Below are positions 6,436 through 15,609 of a stretch of 43,968 nt of DNA, piece by piece. The first letter of the stretch is position 1, and every line of letters begins with the position of its first letter. This DNA is from CAZART01 sp964487555. GTDB lineage: Bacteria; Bacteroidota; Rhodothermia; Rhodothermales; VXPQ01. The position numbers and the translations under genes were made by a program. The notes below the pieces were generated by a model. That model did no database searches and was not told the DNA's origin. It saw nothing but the letters and a program-made list of their open reading frames with translations. The DNA lies in the NCBI GenBank assembly GCA_964487555.1, contig CAZART010000033.1, forward strand, positions 1-43,968, in the 5' to 3' direction.

Positions 6436-9174
6436 TTAGGCGGCGTTTAGGACGACGGAATCACGTTGCCGATGGAGCTTATCGTAGACGCAATGCAGGA
6501 GTGCATCCGGAGTGAAGGGCTTACTCAGGTACTCGTCAAATCCCGTCTTCAAGAAGCGCTCGCGATCGCCCGGCAAGGCATGCGCCGTGAGGGCGACGAT
6601 GGGAACGTTCTCGTACCATGGATCCGTTCTCAAAGAGCTGAGGACGTCGACGCCCGAGGTGTCGCTGCCGAGATTGATGTCGCATAGCACTAGATCGTAT
6701 TGCATTCGACCGGCCTTCCGAAGGGCCTCGGCACCGTCGAACGCCAGCGTAACGTCGCCCGTAACCGTTAGCACTCTGCGGAGCAGATACGCCGCTTCGT
6801 GGTTGTCCTCGATGACGAGGATATGAGCCTCAGCCCAAGACATGAGGCCCGATTCAGCGGCGACCTCCATGGGCTCGGGCACGTGTACCTCATCGGTTCC
6901 GACCTGGGGAAACGAGACCGTGAAGGTGGAGCCCTCCTGTTTCACGCTCTCCACCCTGATTTCACCGTCCATCAGGTCGACCAGCCGTTTCGTAAGCGCA
7001 AGCCCGAGCCCGCTGCCTTCGTGGCTACGCTGCAAACCGATGGATTCCTGTCGAAATGCATCGAAAAGATGAGGCAGGAAGGAGGGATCGATGCCGATTC
7101 CTGTGTCTTTGATCTCAATTTCCACGTGCCCGAGAACCGAGCGTACGCTCAATTCCACAGAGCCGCTGTTGGTGAATTTGATTGCATTACCGACGAGGTT
7201 TTGAAGCACGCTGTTAAGGGCGCCGCGATCGAGCCGCGCCAGGGCCCCCTGGCTCGACGGGCTGCATTTGCATCGCAGCGCCAGACCCTTGTCGGCCGCA
7301 TGTGACTCGAAGAACTGTGCAGCCTCTACGACCTCGAGGGCGACGTTTAGCTCGTCGAGTTCGACCGTCATTTGCTGCGATTCGAGTTGCGCCAGCGAGA
7401 GGACGGCGTTCAGCGTATCCATCAAGCGTCTCCCGCTTCTCTCGATAACCTGTGCGTGATGCTCCTGATCTTCGGAAAGTTCATCGGCCAGCATGGCGGC
7501 ATAGCCGATAACGGCCGTCAGCGGTGTGCGCAATTCATGGCTCATGTTTGCCAGAAAGGCCGACTTGAGCTGCGCCATCTCTTCCGCTTTCTCTTTCGCT
7601 TCGTGGAGCGCCCGCTCGTACTGTTTTCTTTCGGTGATATCCTCAAGAAAGAGGGTATATTTGCTTTCCTTTTCAAACACGAACTCACTTACGGAGAGGG
7701 AAACCTGAAGGCCGGAGCCGTCCTTTCGGCGGCCTTCTACGTCGTGACCGGTCCCTACGTCGCGCCAGGATAAAGCGGGATCCGCCGAGTCGTGCGTCCA
7801 ATTCTGATCGTACGGCGGAAGTAGCATGTCGATGTGTTTGCCCAGTGCTTCCTCGGCCGTATAGCCAAACAACCTCTCTGCGGCGCCATTAAACTTCTCA
7901 ATCAGCCCCTGGCGGTCCGCCACGATGATGCCCTCCGCGGCCGTTTCCAGGATGATACGCTGATGACGTTCCTTGTCCTCGAGTACGCCCAGTTGGTAAC
8001 GAATGTGGTTCGCCATTTTGTCGAAGGCACGAGAGAGTACGCCAATCTCGTCCGATCGTGTCGTCGGCAGCTCAATGTTCCACCCCTCGTCACCGAAACG
8101 GGAGAGTGCGTCGGTGATATCGCTTAGCGGACGCGTCAGGAAGCGAGACAGGCCCAGCGCAATTAGAACGCCGCCGACGCTGAAGAACAGGACGATCAGC
8201 ACACTCCGTTTTTCGACGTCGTTGACCGCGTCGAGGATGACCGCGTTCGGAGAGATCACGGCCAGTTTAATCTGACGATGTTCATTCAGCGCGTCATAGG
8301 GGATCCGATCGAAGTAGGCTATGCCGGGTTCGCGTACACCCCCGTTATCCCGCCTCTGTTCGACGAAGTGAACGTTATCCGATTGAATCTCCTTCGTCGC
8401 GAAGATGTCGTGGATACCGCGATTTATGGAGGCGGCACTTTCGTCGATCGAATACGGGCCTTGCGGGCTCGTCAGCAGCGCACCATGTGCATTCGTGATG
8501 AAAAGTGATTTATCCTTCCCTACGATCGTCGTGAGGCTTTCCAGCAGTTCGCGAATGTCGATGCCTACCATTACGGCGCCGAAGAGCCGGCCCTCCTTCT
8601 CATAAACAGGTATGGCGGCGTGCACCATGGGCACGTTCGCCGCGTCGCCCACGTGGCCATCGAGCTCGATGTCTGATAGATAGACATACCCCGGCGCAGG
8701 CGTCGAATCCGAGGGGAAGATGTTGTCCAGCCTGCTGTGGATGAGACGGTCGGCGTCCGGCTGGTGCCCGCCCGCCGTGACGAGTATTTCAGGTGAACGG
8801 CGCAGGTCGGTAAAGCTGACCTGCACGAAGGAGGACCGATTCTCGAGAAACACCTTGAAGATGTCTTGAAGCTGCTTGCGCCATTCCGAATCCAGAAGGG
8901 CCGTTTCAGGATCGAGGCCTCGCTTTCCGCGGGCCCGCACGATCCCCTGGACAGGTGGCGTAGACGCCAGAAAACGCACGTCCTTCGTGATGGCTTCGAC
9001 ACTCGCAAGCGTACGCACACGAATTACTTCCGCTGTATGAGCGAGACGCTCCGTGGAGGATTTCGTAAGCGACGAGCGGGCCGCATGATGTACCATCAAA
9101 CCGGCCGTGCTGGTGGCCAGCAGAAGCAGTCCGGAGAAAATGACTGCAATCCTTATCGCGATTCCTCTCTTCAT
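6436..9174 (-). CDS. Hybrid sensor histidine kinase / response regulator
   Basis: 912 residues in the order: membrane helix (residues ~5-30), large extracytoplasmic sensor of the Cache type, second helix (~325-345), HAMP linker, PAS domain (~405-520, with FNGAAERLFGYTAEEALG), HisKA with phosphorylated H546 in ANMSHELRTP, ATPase domain (N box LVGNAIKFTN, DTGIGI, GSGLGLAL), and a C-terminal receiver domain with phospho-acceptor D832 in LVLCDINLG and the conserved K in EYLSKPF. It should sense an outside small molecule and pass phosphate to its own receiver. No output regulator is adjacent, so the downstream partner is unknown. It lies 160 bases upstream of the PQQ dehydrogenase gene's 5' side on the same strand; co-regulation is possible but unproven. 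Confidence 0.92.
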   Translation of the reverse strand: MKRGIAIRIAVIFSGLLLLATSTAGLMVHHAARSSLTKSSTERLAHTAEVIRVRTLASVEAITKDVRFLASTPPVQGIVRARGKRGLDPETALLDSEWRKQLQDIFKVFLENRSSFVQVSFTDLRRSPEILVTAGGHQPDADRLIHSRLDNIFPSDSTPAPGYVYLSDIELDGHVGDAANVPMVHAAIPVYEKEGRLFGAVMVGIDIRELLESLTTIVGKDKSLFITNAHGALLTSPQGPYSIDESAASINRGIHDIFATKEIQSDNVHFVEQRRDNGGVREPGIAYFDRIPYDALNEHRQIKLAVISPNAVILDAVNDVEKRSVLIVLFFSVGGVLIALGLSRFLTRPLSDITDALSRFGDEGWNIELPTTRSDEIGVLSRAFDKMANHIRYQLGVLEDKERHQRIILETAAEGIIVADRQGLIEKFNGAAERLFGYTAEEALGKHIDMLLPPYDQNWTHDSADPALSWRDVGTGHDVEGRRKDGSGLQVSLSVSEFVFEKESKYTLFLEDITERKQYERALHEAKEKAEEMAQLKSAFLANMSHELRTPLTAVIGYAAMLADELSEDQEHHAQVIERSGRRLMDTLNAVLSLAQLESQQMTVELDELNVALEVVEAAQFFESHAADKGLALRCKCSPSSQGALARLDRGALNSVLQNLVGNAIKFTNSGSVELSVRSVLGHVEIEIKDTGIGIDPSFLPHLFDAFRQESIGLQRSHEGSGLGLALTKRLVDLMDGEIRVESVKQEGSTFTVSFPQVGTDEVHVPEPMEVAAESGLMSWAEAHILVIEDNHEAAYLLRRVLTVTGDVTLAFDGAEALRKAGRMQYDLVLCDINLGSDTSGVDVLSSLRTDPWYENVPIVALTAHALPGDRERFLKTGFDEYLSKPFTPDALLHCVYDKLHRQRDSVVLNAA

Positions 9175-9497
9175 AGAACCCTATTAGATTCACTTGGGAA
9201 TAGATCCGCTTCGAAATACCTGGCCAGGGTAACCGAATCGACCACACTCCTGTAGGCGTGAAGCGCCGTCTGCGGTGGGTGTCATTCGAGAATCGTGCCG
9301 ATCGTGTGACGTCCGGTCCACGCATCCCGTCGGCGCGCGGAACGATCGGTGGGCAGAAAATGCTGCCCAGCAAAAGGCAAGATTGTCCGAGGTCTTCCGA
9401 TGGTGAACGGCACCCGTGCCCGGCGGCACAAGGCTCCGTCTTGTTCGCGACGGAAACGTGATGACGGCATTAACGTTGGTTGTACGCCCTGCCTCGA
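9175..9497. other. Divergent intergenic region with a 7-bp inverted repeat
   Basis: This space separates the divergently transcribed kinase and deacetylase genes and should hold both promoters. The clearest structure is a perfect inverted repeat TGGGCAG-N6-CTGCCCA at 9350-9369, which could be a regulator site or a small hairpin. No gene is recognised. Confidence 0.35.
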
Positions 9498-10241
9498 ATG
9501 GCTTTGTCTCAATGGCTTACGCTTATGGAAGCTCTCTCCCGCTCTTCGCGGCGCACGTGGTTCGTCATAGGGGGGTCGATGGTTCTGGCGGGGCTGCTGT
9601 TCACCGCCTGGACGATACATGAGTCCCGCACCTTCCAGTTCTTCGGTGAGCTCGTGCACCGGGTCGAGACGACGGAGAAGGTCGTGGCGCTGACGTTTGA
9701 CGACGGGCCATGGGGCCACGAATATATCCTGCCGCTGCTTCGCGACTACGATGCTAAGGCAACGTTCTTCGTGGTCGGCACGCAGATCGAGCGGCACATG
9801 CCTATCGCGGAGCAGATCGTTTCAGAAGGCCATGAACTCGGGAACCATTCCTACCATCATCCCAGGATGGTGTTGAGGACGATCGGATGGGTGCGCGAAC
9901 AGATCGAGAAGACCGATCAGCTCATCCGAGAGGCCGGCTATCGCGGCGAGATCCGCTTTCGCCCTCCCTTCGGAAAGAAGTTTATTGCGCTGCCTTATTA
10001 TCTGTCTAAGACGAACCGCGTGACCATCATGTGGGATGTGGAACCGGAATTCTATCCGGAGATCGCGCGAGATTCCGGCAAGATCGTCGATCACGTAGTG
10101 GAACACGTGAGGCCGGGGTCCATCGTTCTTCTTCATGGATCATGGAAAGAGACGTCCAGGGCCGTGGAGCCGATGCTCCGTGAATTGACGGCCGGAGGGT
10201 ACCGATTCGTGACCATCGGAGAATTGCTTTCGACGGAGTAG
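9498..10241 (+). CDS. Membrane-anchored polysaccharide deacetylase (NodB/CE4 family)
   Basis: 247 residues from ATG 9498; a TTG at 9480 would add six. One membrane anchor (FVIGGSMVLAGLLFTAW, residues ~20-38) is followed by a complete NodB domain: motif 1 TFDDGPWG, motif 2 HELGNHSYHHP with the metal-binding histidines, motif 3 RFRPPFGK, motif 4 WDVEPEFY and motif 5 SIVLLHGS. Enzymes with this set remove acetyl groups from cell-wall or capsule sugars such as peptidoglycan or chitin-like chains, outside the membrane. It is apparently monocistronic, divergent from the sensor kinase gene. The family and catalytic competence look secure; the exact substrate is not visible. Confidence 0.9.
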   Translation: MALSQWLTLMEALSRSSRRTWFVIGGSMVLAGLLFTAWTIHESRTFQFFGELVHRVETTEKVVALTFDDGPWGHEYILPLLRDYDAKATFFVVGTQIERHMPIAEQIVSEGHELGNHSYHHPRMVLRTIGWVREQIEKTDQLIREAGYRGEIRFRPPFGKKFIALPYYLSKTNRVTIMWDVEPEFYPEIARDSGKIVDHVVEHVRPGSIVLLHGSWKETSRAVEPMLRELTAGGYRFVTIGELLSTE

Positions 10242-10380
10242 GCGAACGGCGTCGGCCATGGCAAGAACACACGGTGAGAATGGGCAGGATGATCCGATTA
10301 CGAATAGCCGGTCACCCTGCCCTTTCCCACGACTCACCGATGAGAGCCGCTGGCCGAGCCCAAAGACCCTGAGGGCGAGT

Positions 10381-12834
10381 TCATCGGGCGACGACAGGTA
10401 GAGCAACTCGCCGCTTTCCGAACCGGAGCGTCACGAGATACAACCCGGCTGCCACGGCGTGCCCCGCCGCATCGCGGCCGTCCCATTCGAAATCGGTGGC
10501 CCTGATGTCGGTGCGGCCGAAAACGCGACGTCCCAGCACATCAAAGATGACGACGTCGAGAGGCTCTTTCCAGCGGTCGGTCCGAATGCGTACGGCGTCG
10601 CGGCCGGGATGGAACGGATTTGGAAATACCTGCGGCGCCGCACTCATCCGATCTGGATGCTCGACAGACGTCGGAAGGACGGTTTGAACCGGAACGCGCT
10701 CTCGATCGGCGTCGATAACGGTTACATATCTGGGTTGCCCGATGCGGCCCACAAGCGAGAACTCCAGCGATTCGCCGGTAATCAAACCACCGTCGGAACG
10801 GTAGACGAGGAGCCGGAGCTCCCTGTTTTTGTCGTCGTAACCGGATATCACGCGTGTGTCCTGCGGCATGGTAGCATCGAGCCCGGTGCCGGGGTCGGCG
10901 GGTAGCACGACCTGAAATGCCCGAATCGGAACGTCGTAGGTCAATTCCAGCTTCGTCGAAACGGCTTCAGGTGTCACGGAAAGCCGTGCAAGGCCGCTCT
11001 GCGATTTCCCCGCGAGTTGCTCCTCGATGGGAAGGTCGATGTCGTCCGGCCATCTGCCGCGCGCGATAGCCTGCGCCATCACGGTCAGATCTCGTACGTC
11101 GAGTTCACCATCTCCATCGGGAAACGGAAACAGGTCTGCCGCCGTGAGCTGCGCCGTGCCGGGCACTAATCTTCCGAGGACGAAGTCAATCGCCAGGACG
11201 ATATCCGCGACGTCGACCGATCCGTCGTCCCCGGCATCGCCTCTCCCGCCTACGCCGAGTCCGGTAATCGAAACGTCGTCGGTGCCGCCCTGGCCGTTGT
11301 GGGTGAAGGTGATCAGCGCGTCCTGTCTACCGAACACTTGTGGCGTCGGCTGGAAGGAAATCGCGAAAGAAGCACTCGAGTCCGGCGGGATCGTGGCCGT
11401 GGCAGGTGTGATGGAGAACAAGGCGTTTGAGAGGCTAATTTCGGTGATGTCGAGTGCCGTGGTCCCGCCGGGATTCGAGACGGTCAAATTCATCGTTGTC
11501 GAAGAGCCTACCGATCCGTCTCCGATGTCCAGGCTCCGCGCCGAGGGGGAGAAGAAAGCCGCTCCCGCTCTGATGGTAACGACGTGCGGTTCCGCCGCCG
11601 CTTCCAGGTCCGCGTCTGCGCCGTTCGGCGTGGCAAGCGCACCGATTACATTCTCTATCTGCAACGGAATCTGTCCTTCGGGTGCTCCCGGTTCGGCGAC
11701 GAAGGAGAGCGTAAGCAATGAATCGTACGTGCCTCCAGGCAGTGAGGTGGTTCCCGAACCCAGGAGCACCACGTCCATGATTCCTCCTTCGGCTTCGTGG
11801 GAGATCGTCCATGCGGCCGAATCGGCGACGACCTGGCCGGCAAGAGCACCCGCTCCGCTGATCGCGTTGCCCGTCCACACGACCCGAAATTGAAGCCCTT
11901 GCAACCCAATCGCCGAGTTGAAGCTGAGAGTTACGGGGATTTGAATCTCATCGGCTGCGTCGAGCGCTTCGCTTTGATCGGTCGAAAAGGCGAGTACACC
12001 GCCCGCGGCCGAGCCGGCGAGGTTAACGATAGCGGTGCCCAGCGCGTGCGGAATTTCCAACGCGCCCGCATAAGTGCCCCGGTCCGCCGGGGTGAAGGTT
12101 ACCGTATACGTCTGCGATGCATCAGCGGCGAGGTCGACGCCGGCGGTAGGTGCCACCGAGAAAGCGGATCCGGAGACGACGGGCGCCTCGAGTAAGAGCA
12201 AGGTGCCCGACCGATTCGTCGCCACGACCGTCAGCGCGCTGGAAGTTCCGGCCGACGAACTAAACGAGAGCCTTGGGGGCTCTACCTCGAGCGGGAGCGA
12301 CGCGGTTACGACGACGTCGTCTATTCGAGCCGTCGCACCGGCCGTGCTCAGGCCGAACCCTCTAAACCGTAGCACCGCTGCGGACGAGCCGAGCAGCTCG
12401 ACCGGAACAGGCACAGTGATGGATTGCCACGATGACCCGGTGCCGGGCACCGCCGACCCGGCCGGCACGAGTGTCAGCGGGAACGTCGCGCCACCATCCG
12501 CGGAGGCCTCTACCGCGAGATTGCTCACGTCGTAGGAATTCGTGCGCCGCGAGAGGTACGAGATCGTCCCGGCGGTAGCCCCGGCCAGACTGAAGACCGG
12601 CGTCTCCGCGGCGGTTGCCGCGTTTCCCTTGTGAACGAGGTTGTTGAGTCCGGAGCCCGTAGACGACGAGCTTCCGCTGGTCTCCCAGCCGACACCGAAC
12701 GTCCATCCGCTCGGGGGATCGGGAAGGTCGACCTCATCGAAGTACTCCTGGAAGACAGCGACCTGCGCCCGGGTGGGCGCTGCAATGATGAGGATTCCGC
12801 CCAGGAAGGCGGCGAGTAGTTTCGGGATTGACAT
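10381..12834 (-). CDS. Large T9SS-secreted protein with cohesin-like and dockerin-like parts
   Basis: 817 residues. In order: signal peptide (LLAAFLGGILIIAAPTRAQ), a jelly-roll/MAM-like region (~27-185), a choice-of-anchor D (ASPM-SPD-2-Hydin) Ig-like domain (~190-275), a cohesin-like beta-sandwich (~280-425, with IQIPVTLSFNSAIGLQGLQF), a second choice-of-anchor D domain (~430-530), a dockerin-like pair of calcium-loop repeats (GDAGDDGSVDVADIVLAIDF and FPDGDGELDVRDLTVMAQAI, ~535-600), a linker, and a C-terminal T9SS sorting domain (FPNPFHPG, VVIFDVLGRRVF). It is expected to be exported and attached to the surface. Possible roles are adhesion or organising other surface proteins; no enzyme domain is seen. 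Confidence 0.85.
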   Translation of the reverse strand: MSIPKLLAAFLGGILIIAAPTRAQVAVFQEYFDEVDLPDPPSGWTFGVGWETSGSSSSTGSGLNNLVHKGNAATAAETPVFSLAGATAGTISYLSRRTNSYDVSNLAVEASADGGATFPLTLVPAGSAVPGTGSSWQSITVPVPVELLGSSAAVLRFRGFGLSTAGATARIDDVVVTASLPLEVEPPRLSFSSSAGTSSALTVVATNRSGTLLLLEAPVVSGSAFSVAPTAGVDLAADASQTYTVTFTPADRGTYAGALEIPHALGTAIVNLAGSAAGGVLAFSTDQSEALDAADEIQIPVTLSFNSAIGLQGLQFRVVWTGNAISGAGALAGQVVADSAAWTISHEAEGGIMDVVLLGSGTTSLPGGTYDSLLTLSFVAEPGAPEGQIPLQIENVIGALATPNGADADLEAAAEPHVVTIRAGAAFFSPSARSLDIGDGSVGSSTTMNLTVSNPGGTTALDITEISLSNALFSITPATATIPPDSSASFAISFQPTPQVFGRQDALITFTHNGQGGTDDVSITGLGVGGRGDAGDDGSVDVADIVLAIDFVLGRLVPGTAQLTAADLFPFPDGDGELDVRDLTVMAQAIARGRWPDDIDLPIEEQLAGKSQSGLARLSVTPEAVSTKLELTYDVPIRAFQVVLPADPGTGLDATMPQDTRVISGYDDKNRELRLLVYRSDGGLITGESLEFSLVGRIGQPRYVTVIDADRERVPVQTVLPTSVEHPDRMSAAPQVFPNPFHPGRDAVRIRTDRWKEPLDVVIFDVLGRRVFGRTDIRATDFEWDGRDAAGHAVAAGLYLVTLRFGKRRVALPVVAR

Positions 12835-12930
12835 GGCGAATTAGGGTCTGGATAGAAGGGACTGTCCTTCTCCAGACACATTCGCGCGCCGAATATAACT
12901 CCCGCCACGTGTGAATTCGTGCCGGCGGGC

Positions 12931-13236
12931 TAGTACGGAGGGTTTATGCGTCCCACGTCCATTCCTCGGAGCCGGCGAGGCTAGTACGGAGGGTTTATGC
13001 GTCCCACGTCCATTCCTCGGAGCCGGCGAGGCTNNNNNNNNNNNNNNNNNNNNNNNNNNNNNNNNNNNNNNNNNNNNNNNNNNNNNNNNNNNNNNNNNNN
13101 NNNNNNNNNNNNNNNNNNNNNNNNNNNNNNNNNGGCTAGTACGGAGGGTTTATGCGTCCCACGTCCATTCCTCGGAGCCGGCGAGGCTAGTACGGAGGGT
13201 TTATGCGTCCCACGTCCATTCCTCGGAGCCGGCGAG
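12931..13236. repeat. 51-bp tandem array copying the 3' end of the adjacent gene
   Basis: Four visible copies begin with TAGTACGGAGGG at 12931, 12982, 13137 and 13188; the N run begins one base into a further copy (13033). Visible copies are identical, and the last lacks two bases where it joins unique sequence at 13236. Read on the minus strand, each copy encodes the end of the neighbouring membrane protein (LAGSEEWTWDA, then TAA) plus 16 bases of trailer. The array therefore looks like a repeated duplication of that gene's tail. Its true copy number is hidden by the gap. Confidence 0.9.
13034..13133. other. Assembly gap of exactly 100 N
   Basis: A run of exactly 100 N is the usual placeholder for a gap of unknown length between contigs. 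It sits inside the 51-bp tandem array, so the assembler probably broke on the repeat. Any reading frame drawn through it is meaningless. Confidence 0.98.
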
Positions 13237-14337
13237 CGCTTGCATCTTTTCTTTAATCCACTGATCGACGTTATCCAGCGATTTCAAGATGCTCACGGTT
13301 TCATAGGCTATGTACTCCATGTACGTCCTATAGGGCAATACATCGGACTCTCGTGACGGAATGGTTCTTCGGTATGCGGACAGGTGCGCGAGCGTGGCGA
13401 CGACCCAGAGGGTAGCACACGAAGGTACGGCCATCAATTCCTTCTCCAGGATCTTCTGATACCGAACGGCACGTACGACGTGGTAGGTGACGAATCCGAC
13501 GAGGCCGACAGCGGCCACTCCGCAAGCGATCCAGAACAGCAGGGCATCGGCACGCAGCCCCATTTGGTACATAGCAAATAGTACGGGGGCGACCGAGAGG
13601 TAGGTGATGAGATGTAGCGAGGTTACAAGGCTACGAAGAAGGCTATCCGCTTCCCATTGAACCCCCTCGTAAATGCCGAGCACTTTCTGCGGCACGAACC
13701 ATATGACACCGAGTCGAGTGATCGACGCATACTTGCTTCGCTGTGCATTGCCCCTCGGAAATCGGCGATGATAGATGGCTCTGAAAACGGAAGGCGTCAC
13801 AATTCGCCACGCCATGAGCAGGCTTTCCCATCCGGCATCTTCCATTTGCCGTACCAGGTCGGAACGGCCGATTCGGCTGTTCCGACCCAGTAGATTCAGT
13901 GTCAGCTCCAGACCGCGAGCACGATTGACGGAGGCCCACCGATTCAGCCCGAACCATGCTGAGCTGTGCACGACGACGGCCACGACAAGACCTCCAAATC
14001 CCGCGACGTAGGTGTCGCGCATGAGGGCAGTGATCCACGTCAGCCCTACAGCGGCGAAGCCCATTACGACAAGGGCGAGAAGCATCGCAAAAATTTCGCT
14101 GCCCGAGGCATCGGATCGTAGCCTATCGGCGAAGCCCTCACTCCTCAGCGACCTATACGTCGACTCTTGCGGCTCGTCGAGCGAAGGCTGGTCCGTCGCG
14201 CCAAAAAAATGCGGACCGGGCCTCCATTCAACGGACCGGACGTAGCGGTACAGATCTTTCATCCGGTGACTATGGCTTCCATTGCCTATACCATCCAGCT
14301 CCACTAGTCGGGCCATGCCTCCTTTTGTGACAAACAT
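13201..14337 (-). CDS. Multi-pass membrane protein of unknown function
   Basis: 378 residues ending at TAA 13201-13203 inside the last copy of the 51-bp array. Hydrophobic segments: IFAMLLALVVMGFAAVGLTW (~80-105), YVAGFGGLVVAVVVHSSAW (~108-130), LHLITYLSVAPVLFAMYQMG (~242-262), LFWIACGVAAVGLVGFVTYH (~268-290) and perhaps CATLWVVATLAHLSAY (~307-322). A soluble region of ~110 residues lies between helices 2 and 3 (RGLELTLNLLGRNSRIGRSD onward). I recognise no family. ATG 14337 gives the longest protein; ATG codons at residues 8 and 26 are alternatives. No neighbour suggests a role. Confidence 0.65.
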   Translation of the reverse strand: MFVTKGGMARLVELDGIGNGSHSHRMKDLYRYVRSVEWRPGPHFFGATDQPSLDEPQESTYRSLRSEGFADRLRSDASGSEIFAMLLALVVMGFAAVGLTWITALMRDTYVAGFGGLVVAVVVHSSAWFGLNRWASVNRARGLELTLNLLGRNSRIGRSDLVRQMEDAGWESLLMAWRIVTPSVFRAIYHRRFPRGNAQRSKYASITRLGVIWFVPQKVLGIYEGVQWEADSLLRSLVTSLHLITYLSVAPVLFAMYQMGLRADALLFWIACGVAAVGLVGFVTYHVVRAVRYQKILEKELMAVPSCATLWVVATLAHLSAYRRTIPSRESDVLPYRTYMEYIAYETVSILKSLDNVDQWIKEKMQALAGSEEWTWDA

Positions 14338-14673
14338 ACGGCATCACAACCCGAACGCGAAGCCGAGCCGTGTGCTCAAAACCGCCCGAACAGCACGTCG
14401 AAAGATGCTATACCGCCATCTAGACGAAGACTGGAACGGACGAGGGGGATCTGACAGGTTACATCCGTGAAAGAAGGAACCTACGTGCGGAGAAGGAACC
14501 TACGCGCGGAAAATGGTATCTGCCAGCCGTTTTTTCCACAGAATGGGTGCACGCGTGCTCGAGTTTTCCACAGAATGGGTGCACGCGCGATCGAGGCTCC
14601 GATGTGGACATCCCGGAATGACCAGGCCAAAGGCACCGCCCAACTCCATCGCACCAAACGCCTCTATTCTGAT
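14338..14673. other. Intergenic region with two short direct repeats
   Basis: No gene is recognised. Two duplications are visible: AGAAGGAACCTACG(T/C)GCGG at 14472-14490 and 14491-14509 (19-bp period, one difference), and a 24-base identical repeat starting TTTTCCACAGAATGGG at 14532-14555 and 14564-14587 (32-bp period). A plus-strand frame spanning 14467-14868 is antisense to the next gene and looks spurious. Confidence 0.6.
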
Positions 14674-15180
14674 CTATTTCTCTATGGATGCACTCTGAGA
14701 CGAATCGGGGAAACGATGCATGCGGAGCGCCTCCAGAAGGTAAATCCCGTCGCTTTGATAGACCGCCTCTCTCTCGTAGTAAGGCTCCGCACTCGAGAAC
14801 GAGACATAGACCGCGCTGTTCAGGCTATTATACTCGAAATCTTCGGACGCATCCCAGATTCTGAATGACATCGGTTCTCGCCGAAGCATCCCCGGATCTT
14901 CCGTCGAAAACGGGTCATTTCCCCAGACGACGAGCGCGTCGTTTGCGTTATTCCAGGTCAGGGTCCCCACACAGACCCCTTGCATGGAATAAACGGCGAT
15001 CTCGTCCCCAAGGTCTATGATTTCGCCGTCGATCTCCGGCACTGCATCGCCGGTGATGATTATGACGGCGTTTTCTCCAGTTCCGGATAGGCAGTTCTCA
15101 AAATGCGCTTGACCTGAACTCGCAGAGAAAGGGAGCAGCGAGCCGAGCAACACGAGCAACCGTAGGCGGGACCACATCAT
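14674..15180 (-). CDS. Small secreted protein with a T9SS-passenger-type beta domain
   Basis: 168 residues with a signal peptide (LRLLVLLGSLLPFSASSGQA). The mature part has the pattern GDEIAVYSMQGVCVGTLTW, then ALVVWGNDPFSTEDPGM, then REPMSFRIWDASE. I know this pattern as a beta-sandwich module common in exported proteins of Bacteroidota-type bacteria, often just before a T9SS sorting domain. Here no sorting domain follows, and the protein ends after a short polar tail, so it may stay in the periplasm or be a shortened copy. It is monocistronic. Function is unknown; there is no catalytic motif. Confidence 0.7.
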   Translation of the reverse strand: MMWSRLRLLVLLGSLLPFSASSGQAHFENCLSGTGENAVIIITGDAVPEIDGEIIDLGDEIAVYSMQGVCVGTLTWNNANDALVVWGNDPFSTEDPGMLRREPMSFRIWDASEDFEYNSLNSAVYVSFSSAEPYYEREAVYQSDGIYLLEALRMHRFPDSSQSASIEK

Positions 15181-15609
15181 AAGAGCCCACAGACAAATGG
15201 TTATTGCGGCGAAACACTAACAAACGAAATGCGCCGGGAAAGTTGCGAAGAATGTGTATAACCTTCGTTACGTACATGGCCGAACCTGGCGGCCGAACGG
15301 ACGCCCTGGCGTGTTCCATCCAAACTCTTCGGTAGAACAGCTTTCTGCCTGCAATCTTGAAGAACTGTTAAGATACCACAGACGTGCCAAGCATCTCAGC
15401 GTATCTCGGAGAAGCTACGATGAAACCAGAGCTTCCGTCGACACGCCGTGTGTCAGCACATCCGTAAAAACAATGGCCGTGTCGGCGAAGTCCCGGCAAC
15501 TCCACCTCACGCAGGTTTCAGATTAAAACGGCGGGAACCGTGTTTGATGCGGCGCCGGCATAATCGATGGAGTCCGGCGTTTCGAAGGCGACACGCTCCG
15601 TCTTCGCCG
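15181..15609. other. Gene-poor stretch, nothing recognised
   Basis: About 430 bases upstream of the secreted-protein gene. A 90-codon plus-strand frame at 15254-15526 starts with GTG, has no recognisable motif and an irregular composition, and I do not accept it as a gene. The promoter of the minus-strand secreted protein should lie near 15181-15250. Confidence 0.4.

Noticed and set aside
6359..6439. 26-residue plus-strand frame (MAEKKRCYLTELRVEPTLFS...)
   Set aside because: Reads like a plausible peptide, but such a length is common by chance, and it overlaps the kinase stop with no ribosome binding site.
12911..13356. Reading frames crossing the N run
   Set aside because: Created by the 51-bp repeat and the 100 N; not real proteins.
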